A model generated the notes under the pieces. The model saw nothing but the letters and a program-made list of their open reading frames with translations, was not told the DNA's origin and searched no databases. Source: Hydractinia symbiolongicarpus (Eukaryota > Cnidaria > Hydrozoa > Anthoathecata > Hydractiniidae). Taken from it: a DNA stretch of 64,000 nucleotides. The translations under genes were made by a program, and so were the position numbers. Below, in pieces: positions 57,051 to 64,000 of the stretch (the first letter of the stretch is position 1; every line of letters begins with the position of its first letter). The stretch covers positions 17,957,501 through 18,021,500 of the forward strand of contig NC_079881.1 of the NCBI RefSeq assembly GCF_029227915.1, in the 5' to 3' direction.

Positions 57051-57550
57051 CTTTGTAGACAAAATGGTGGCCAGCAAGTCTATGTGAGAAAGCGACCGAG
57101 GCTGGTAAACGGAGGAGAACAACCAAATCCACCACCACCACCACCAACCCACCAGCAGCAGCAACAGCACCACCCCCACCGTCAGCTGCACCGAAACCAG
57201 CATCAACAATGCCAGCAGCGCCAGAGCCAGCAGAAACAGCAGCACCCCCACTGCTATCAGCAGCACCACCAACACAACCACCCACCCCACCATCAGCTGT
57301 ACCGGAGCCAACAGCACCAGCAGCACCACCACCGTCTCAAGCTACACGGACAGCTCTACCAGCAGCAGGCTGACTGCAGTAGCTGCACGACCGCCACCGC
57401 CACCAACAGCAGCTTCTAATGCGCCCGCAGCAGCTGAGCAGTTCCATGTTATTCTGTATTCCCCGGAAGAATTTCATTTAGCGCACGCCGTTATGGTTCA
57501 GGAGGTACCTGGATGCACAGGAGGATCGGATTCATACATTGGAGACTCGT
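57051..57550 (+). CDS. Low-complexity (CAG/CAC-rich) exon, reading frame ambiguous
   Basis: Follows an acceptor (TTCTTTGTAG) and is far more GC-rich than its surroundings. One frame reads QNGGQQVYVRKRPRLVNGGE, then Pro, Gln and His runs, to TAA near 57419. A second reads EKATEAGKRRRTTK, then Pro/Ala-rich, to TGA near 57372. A third becomes Thr/Ser-rich, then AASNAPAAAEQFHVILYSPE, and is open to a donor (GTGTAAGT) near 57552. The cleanest model is a Pro/Gln- or Pro/Ala-rich regulatory protein with a frameshift near 57370, or a small unrecognised intron. The product is unknown; the triplet repeats alone also keep several frames open by chance. Confidence 0.35.
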
Positions 57551-57552
57551 GT

Positions 57553-58480
57553 AAGTCAAGAAAAAAGGAATCTACGACTCATAGACTTTTATTAACATTG
57601 ACATAAGATTTGTAAGGTTTTTAGACCAGCTATGATTAATCAAAGATTTAATTCAGCAAAATAAGAAACAGCGCAATTTACGCACACTAAGAATGATTTG
57701 TACTTCATGTGAGTTTTAGTACAAAGTAGAAAAATCGCTCTCTTTATTCACTTTTAAACTTCAGATATAACTTTTATCCTAATTTTTGATGGATTAAACA
57801 GGCTGTGCTAGAAAGAAACTCGATCTGAGCACGTCGGCGCAAAGCAAACGCGGTCCTTAATATTGCACAATATTTAAGATTCCTTTTACAGTGGGCGCAG
57901 AATACGTTGTGCTTTGTGATTGAAGTGAACTTTCGTAAAATTTACAGACGAAAGCAAAACAAAAAACATTATTTCGTGACTTATCAAATTGCCAGCTTAA
58001 TGTGGTTTCGCGGAATTCAATTTATTTTGACTCGAATTTGTAAAAATTATTTCCGCGAAAATATCTTTCTGGTTGCGAACATTTCTTCCGCGAACAATTC
58101 TGGAAACATTTGCCAGTCATACCTATTTCCTGCACTGCTATTTCTTGCAACCTTGCCCACTACTTCGCATGACGTAATAAAATTCTCTTAGGCGAGGTTT
58201 ATTACTATGACTGAAAGCATATGATGACGTAATAGCTATAAATAACAGGCCCTATGTACGCAAGAAGGTTATGAGAGATAAGCACTTCTTGAAATATTTA
58301 ATGGAGGCATTTCTTTTGCCAAAGAAAAAAATGCTTTAAACTGATATTGTAAATACCGATATTGCTTTACGCTGAAAACGTTTCCACCACGATTCGATGT
58401 TTACGTCTAAATGAATTCATTTTTTCAACTTACGCAATAGAGTAGAACTTTCACGCAGGGATCAGACCAGGGCACGCTTA
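57553..58480. other. No supported gene
   Basis: AT-rich; 57930-58110 repeats TTTCGCGGAA/TTCCGCGAA-like words in the manner of an old repeat. No gene is seen. Confidence 0.35.
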
Positions 58481-58497
58481 CATTCTGTTTGTAACTT

Positions 58498-58700
58498 ATC
58501 CACCTTCTCTTCCTCCTCTATATCCTCGTCCTCCTCCTCTTCAACCTTTGTCTTCCTTTTCACTTTCCTTCTCTTCTTTCTCGTCCTTATTTTTGCCTTC
58601 TTCTTTGCATTTCTCACTTCTTCAAACACCTCCATCCACTTCTTCATCCTTCTGTTTTTCGTCAACTCATTGTGCTACGTCTTTGTTGTCTCCACCGTCT
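58498..58700. repeat. Pyrimidine-rich low-complexity tract (CTC/TTC)
   Basis: Runs of CTCCTC and TTCTTC on the plus strand. The minus strand gives a Lys/Glu-rich open frame (KKRRKVKRKTKVEEEEDED), which could be coding but is what any GAA/GAG repeat produces. No splice or start evidence. Confidence 0.5.
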
Positions 58701-58739
58701 GTATCGTTGTCGTTCTTGTCATCGTCTACGTTGCGTTAG

Positions 58740-61390
58740 CGTTTTGCAATACCAGCTAGGATCAGTTTTCTCTTTTGTAAAAACAATCTTTTCCAGCTCG
58801 TCTTGTTCAGTTTTTGATTGGATAAGACATTAAGCATAGTCTAATTATATTCTATCAAAGTATTAACGCTATCTGCATAGTTGGAAAGAACTTTCTTGCC
58901 GACTGCTACAGACGATGTTATTTTCCAATAGCTAACACAACGCATCATTTGCTTGCTTCCTACAATTCCATACGTAATATTACAAAAGATCATTTTTTTG
59001 GCTATTTCTGGAAATTGTTAAACGGTAATACTTGGACAGCGATAGACCAAGTAAGCAACGTCAATAATGCGCTGCACTTTCCGCAAAGTCTGCAACAAAG
59101 GCACAAAATATTTTAATTAACTAATGCTGACGTCTGAAAAAATTAATGTCTTAGATCTAACCAAGTAATCTGATTTAAACCAAATTAAGATCCGGTGTGA
59201 ACAATGACAAGTGAAATGTGATAAGTTCAAATTTTTCTTGGAGACTGCTTTTTTAATTGTTTGTGATTACAAACTTTGAAACTTCGCCCTCCTTTGTAAT
59301 AATTTATGTTTGGGATTGTAGTTAACTAAATTACGTTAAAAAAATCATTGGCCAACAACATTTTTTTTGTCCTTTTTCTTCAATTTCTTTAATTTCTCTA
59401 ACTGTTACAACTTCTTAGCTACTTGGCTTTCTTCTTTGCATTTACTTTCTTAAGGTCTCATTCTACTCTGAACAAGTGTTTGCTCTCGGGCAAGAAAAAA
59501 GTTTAATTTGGAACACCTAAAGGTATTCAGGAGATACGATTTTGAAGCAAAAAGGAAGAGGAGATGCTGTTTTATTCTAGCATGTTGCTCCGTTACTGAA
59601 GGCGAATGTACACTGGCCTATGATTTGTACCTGTGAGTTGTCAAAGGTGAGAGCACAAAAAATACAAAATAGGGAAATTAAGAATTTTAACTGATTATTT
59701 CTACGTTTCTGTTGAATTTTTGTAACGTACATTAAGCTGTTCTGACTGAGGCTGATCTTCATTTAGTTGCTAATTTTTATATATATGTAAAGTTCATCGA
59801 TGACCAAAAAGCAAAACTTGGCACAAAGAAAATCTAAAATGGCATAAGTGACTTAAGTGGCTGTGTATAATTAGAACTAAGAGATTTTTCTATACAAAAA
59901 TCAATGTAAAAAATCCCACGTTTCTTTCTGGAACGGAAATAAAATTTTTACATTTATACAATTATAAAATTTCTATCCTATATCTCATTAAACTGTTTGG
60001 CATAGTAAGATTAACCCCATTCTCTTAAAAAAGCATCTTACGTATTTAAGCTACCCTGATGTGAACTCATCAACTAAAGCTTAATTGTTAGCAAGCTTCG
60101 GTACATCCGACACTATTTTATTTTAAAAGTTATAAGGTAATGCAAAATTTCAGAAAATTTGCCAAGTAGTATAGATGAAATCATTGTCTTCGTCCACGCT
60201 GCAATTCAGTTGCATTCCAAGGCTAAATACATTCGAAAAGGGATATAGAGAAACATTGAAATTCAAATTACGTTGCTAACCTTCGCTTACCTTTTTGCAA
60301 ATATTCAGACAATTTTCTGATTTTTGACCAAACCTTTAAATCAACTACATAGCAAGACCAACAGTTAATCAGGAGTTTTTCACAATTGTCTGTTTTAACA
60401 CCTTTCAATGGTGACATGACACTCAAAAGCGTCCTGGGATAGCATATTATAGTTCTAAATATATATTGAGGAGATCAAGTTATTCGTAAATTTTGAATTT
60501 ACGACGAAAGTATTGAGTGCTTGATAGATAATAATGGTGCTATCGTATTTCTATAATCGATCATAAGTATTTTGCCAACCACGCTATAAACAAATGCATC
60601 ATTTCCATTGCGTAAAAGGATTTACTTTTTTCCAAACGAGAACTACAAAAAGAGATTTTAAGCTATGACCGTTTACTTATTTCTGTTCGCGCGAAGCTCA
60701 AGAAAACTTCTTTTCTTTACTGGTTACTGTTGACCGCCGTGAGTTCTCACGTAGATATAAAATCGTCTCATCTTTCAATTTTGTCGTATGCTGTCATGAA
60801 TGGGATGAGTTGCTTCATTTTTACACTAGCGCACCATCTGCATAAAAAGGTTAGACAAAGCGTATATGTCTCAAAAAATACAAAACTTTCTGTGCTTCTT
60901 AAATCCTTTTTCTCACATATTAGAGCACATTCCATGTCGGATTTTTATATATTTGTAAAGTTTGTATTCACCAGAGAAAAAATCAAACATTTTGCGATGA
61001 TATCTTCTTATACTACCAATAATGTTTTAAAACATATAATTTTTTCAAGATGTTTTTATTTTGTCTCGAGACTTTTTACCACAAATGTCATGCTAGTGTA
61101 TATTCACCTTAATTCACCTTAAACTTTCTTTTAAGTATTTTTATATATTTGTATAGGAGTTAAGGTTTTATTCTCTGTACGTCTTGCAAACTTGTGCCCT
61201 GTTTCTAAAGGTTCTTGTTTGTTTTATCTTAAAAAAAGCATTCTTAAGTTATTTTTCTGTTTGCAACCTTATTTTAATAATCATTTTTAAGAAAACTGTT
61301 TATCGATAAATCTTCCAGCCTAAAATCGAAAAGCAATATTGGATTTTTATGGTGTGTACGATTTCGATTGACCTTTTCTAATTTTTAATA
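58740..61390. other. No supported gene
   Basis: AT-rich; the 130-codon frame at 60730-61122 has no motif and the composition of random AT-rich DNA. Confidence 0.35.
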
Positions 61391-61396
61391 GGACTT

Positions 61397-61463
61397 TTAC
61401 GAAACAAGAACTCGGACTATTTGAGTCCGAGTTCTTGTTTTCGGCCCAGTCCGTGTTTCGTAA
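61397..61463. repeat. Nested inverted repeats (17-bp perfect hairpin inside TTACGAAAC/GTTTCGTAA)
   Basis: AAACAAGAACTCGGACT (61402-61418), ATTTG, and its exact reverse complement (61424-61440); outside it TTACGAAAC (61397) pairs with GTTTCGTAA (61455-61463). Confidence 0.8.
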
Positions 61464-61859
61464 GGTTGAAGTGATAAAAATTGTTATTAACAATTTAACG
61501 GAAAGCAACGAGATAATGTCTGTATATTTGCTTACTTACTTGGAAGTCTTTATTAATCAAATTATTAAAATATCGGATAAACCTTTCTTTACATCATTCT
61601 TAATATGTGAGAATTTCAGTAAAAAGTTTATCAGCATAAGTTTTGACATTTTTTTTCGCTTGAGGTACAGGTGTCGAGAATTGGTACAAGAACAACATCT
61701 TCCACAAAAGTATAAATGCGTGAATTATACACACCAATATTCGTTTTTCTTAAATGATGAATTTAAAAGGCATAGTATAAAACTTGATGTTATAACAATT
61801 TTTTCTAAAATCACCGGAGGGTTATTTGCTCACCATCTTTTCCACCACCATAATTCTTT

Positions 61860-62150
61860 ATAACCTTGTATAAGTTGGATCAAATTTGGCACACTTAGAG
61901 TATGTTATAAAAGAAACAAAATATTTTTCTAATGTCAGCATTTTTTTGCGACATCACAAGATCGAAATTTGATCAAAATACCAATATCTGCTTAAACTTC
62001 ATTTACTCGAGTTGTAGAACGAATATTATGATTCTGTTTATAGTTTATGGAAGCTAAATAAGAGTTATTTAACTGATCTTCGGGTTTTAACATAATTCGC
62101 TTCCAGCCAATAATTTCCAGAAAAACTGTTTTTCCCAATAATTTCCAGAA
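61860..62150. repeat. Fragment of the 5849-6552 MITE family
   Basis: Shares, with gaps, GAT(T)CAAA(C/T)TTGGCACACTTA, AAAAGAAACAAAATA and ACCA(C/A)TATCTGCTTAAA with 5935-6070. The terminal TTAA/CCCTATTCGG ends are not seen. It contains a 32-bp tandem duplication at 62110-62163 (AATAATTTCCAGAAAAACTG). Confidence 0.5.
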
Positions 62151-62331
62151 AAACTGTTTTTCCCCATTTCGGGTAAAATGCAACAAATAAAGAAACCGGA
62201 TTAGCTAATCACATGTTCAGAACTTACAGTTAGATTCCACTCGATGAAATAAAGTTGTTTTGAAAGTTCCAAGTTTTAAGGATAAACGAAAGAAAATCGC
62301 AATATTACATTGAGTGTGTGTATGTACAATT

Positions 62332-62385
62332 CTTGTAAGTCAACTAATAAATAAATAATGTCATAAGCCACAAATAAATAACGCT
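62332..62385 (+). repeat. Direct repeat flanking the gag-like relic (copy 1)
   Basis: TTCTTGTAAGTCAACTAATAAATAAATAATGTCATAAGCC-type text (from 62331), matched at 63589-63640. It may be the remnant of long terminal repeats. Confidence 0.5.
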
Positions 62386-62859
62386 TTTTCAGAAATCTTG
62401 ATTATTTTATCTCTCAAATTGGCATTGTACACCATGGAACTCCTGTTTTACTTACGAGTTTTAAGAATTGTTTACATCAAGGATGTGCAAACTGACGATG
62501 TAGTCAAACAGCCATAGTTTCATTGGACAGATTGGATTTTGTCAATAGTGTTACATGGTCATTTGGACAATCTATTTTTGCAAATAATGGGGCGGGTGTT
62601 CGCTTGAAGTTGTCTTCAGCTCTATTTTATCACGCCTTAATTTGTTCTCCATCACCAAACTGGTTTAGGCTTTTGCTGTGATGATATTTAACTCCGTTCA
62701 GTTCTTCTCCAGGATAGGACTGCAGATATTCAGATAGCCTTCCTTCGCCACTTACTATTTTGTTGGCTCTACAACCAAGCAAGTCTCAACAACTAAACTT
62801 TGCAATTGTTGGAGTCCTTGCTCTTATTCTTATGTAAAACTATTTCAATAACAATGAGA

Positions 62860-63467
62860 GGAGCATTATTGCCTTCATTTGCATGCGTCGTTTTATCTTA
62901 CCATGACAATCCACTGAGTTTTTAGCGAGTCGTTAAGCCGCTTGTTTATTTCCATAAAAACTGGGTTCTGTTTCAATGCTGAGTTGTTCAAACTGTGAAA
63001 CTGGCAAGCATGATTCCTATACATAAATTGTTTGGTACGCACTTCATCATAAATCAAATCTGACACCGTTGCATGAATAAGATTTTCTAAATGTGACTTT
63101 TAAAGCTCTGAATTGGCAGTTTTAAGTAATCTATGTGTAAGGATGTAATTTGAAATTAAACTTGGTCAAGAAGTCACGTCAAATTGTTCTATACCGTTTT
63201 ACTTCTTAGTCAATTTTCTTTTTCAAACATCTTATTCAATTGTTGAATGATTAGTTCTACTTCATTTTCCTTAACTATGTTCGTTGATTGTAATTCCAAA
63301 GCAACTCCCAAAAGCCTTTCCGTCAAGGGATAGAACTAGAGCTTGATCTTGTTTAGTACGTTCAAGAGTGTCATTTCAATTCATAATGCAATCAGTGTCT
63401 TCCAATCATCATTGGTTTTGCATTTTAATAACAGAGCAAAAGTGTTGTTGTAAGAAGCACTGGCCAT
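62860..63467 (-). pseudogene. Retroelement gag-like remnant
   Basis: Read on the minus strand from MASASYNNTFALLLK (start at 63467): NDDWKTLIAL, then in a shifted frame DQALVLSLDGKAFG, then VALELQSTNIVKENEVELII and QQLNKMFEKEN, followed further on by DEVRTKQFMYRN. The order (W-x-x-x-I ... ALVLSL-x-GKA ... ALEL ... II-x-x-L-x-x-x-F-x-K-E) matches capsid-type gag proteins of invertebrate retroelements. Multiple frameshifts and stops; no pol domain is visible. Direct repeats 1.25 kb apart (62332 and 63589) bracket it. Confidence 0.45.
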
Positions 63468-63588
63468 GATGGAAGATCGTTTTATTGTTTTTCCTCTTAT
63501 ACGATGAAAATCATATTTTACATCGTTATTTACAGAAAACCACCCTCTGCCATCATGAAAATCCTAATATCCTTGAGTGCGTAGTTCT

Positions 63589-63640
63589 TGTAAGTCAACT
63601 AATAAATTCATAATGTCATAGGTCACAAAAAAACCAATGA
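63589..63640 (+). repeat. Direct repeat flanking the gag-like relic (copy 2)
   Basis: TTCTTGTAAGTCAACTAATAAATTCATAATGTCATAGGTC-type text, same orientation as the copy at 62332. Confidence 0.5.
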
Positions 63641-64000
63641 CATAAGTTAAGAACCGATTACACAGCTGTCATGATTATAATACGTCATCAACCGTAAATC
63701 AACTATAACAAACGCAACTATTATGAATACAGCACTTCTTCAGTTAACCTCAAGCACAAAGTATTTCAGAGCTCCTTCGCAGCTACTATTATTTTGTTGA
63801 GAGAGAGATATTGTTAACGTGTGGGGCCTAAACACTTGATATGCAGGTAACTAATAGATAAATACGCAAATTAAGTATGTTTCATAACCATGCATTATAG
63901 CAAAAAAGAGTTATTAAAAATCATCCAGACTAAATAAGGTTAAATGGGACGTTATTTACTTCCCATGTTTAATGTTATATGTTTTATGTATATTTCTAAC
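63641..64000. other. No supported gene
   Basis: AT-rich end of the window with nothing recognisable. Confidence 0.4.

Noticed and set aside
57037-57332. Two Gly/Val/Leu-rich minus-strand frames
   Set aside because: They are antisense shadows of the CAG/CAC repeat.
58462-58665. Lys/Glu-rich minus-strand frame
   Set aside because: Produced by a CTC/TTC simple-sequence tract; no independent evidence of a gene.
60730-61122. 130-codon frame
   Set aside because: Composition is that expected of translated AT-rich DNA (Phe, Ser, His, Lys runs) with no motif.
61435-61863. 142-codon frame
   Set aside because: Begins inside a hairpin and ends at a repeat fragment; no recognisable domain.
1-64000. 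CRISPR arrays, bacterial operons or phage genes
   Set aside because: No regularly spaced repeats, ribosome-binding sites or dense coding; the window is clearly eukaryotic.

Overview
This is a eukaryotic window: strongly AT-rich, with short GT-AG introns, TATA boxes, tRNA-derived SINEs and several classes of eukaryotic transposon. A gene joining collagen triplets, three immunoglobulin domains and a TLDc domain, together with several small secreted proteins, points to a cnidarian, probably medusozoan. That is an inference from gene style; no species marker was recognised.

Host genes are sparse and small. The best is an eight-exon minus-strand gene (25026-28603). Its exons join in frame to a 571-residue protein with an N-terminal hydrophobic anchor, five Gly-X-Y triplets, three Ig domains and a C-terminal TLDc domain. 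Secreted-protein genes are predicted at 11985-12255 (first exon), 17837-18171 (51 aa, two exons), 20666-21167 (87 aa, eight mature cysteines, two exons, TATA box) and 37691-38159 (minus, PAN/apple-like, two exons). An isolated coiled-coil exon lies at 5393-5466. A start exon at 489-590 is cut by a transposon.

Most of the remaining explainable sequence is transposon. In order: a Ginger-like element with inverted termini and a decayed multi-exon integrase (591-5174), itself carrying a Helitron-like repeat; a piggyBac-type MITE with TTAA sites (5849-6552); compact Helitron-like elements (6860-6985, 12531-12662) and a 1.8 kb relative (30008-31816); an inverted-repeat element (18665-19443); pogo/Tigger-like, piggyBac, DIRS-type and gag-like remnants (29286-29640, 34740-35230, 52340-53058, 62860-63467); SINEs on both strands; and a 3.9 kb PIF/Harbinger element (42826-46730) with a TTA target duplication.

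The Harbinger element is structurally the most unusual. Its inverted arms have grown to include a whole transposase gene each. The two nearly identical transposase copies point inward and enclose an intact MADF-domain gene. Each copy carries different damage.

Long stretches (7.3-11.9, 21.2-25.0, 38.2-42.8, 46.7-48.9, 53.6-57.0 and 58.7-61.4 kb) show no gene I can support. All functional calls rest on reading motifs and splice sites by eye; no search or alignment was run.
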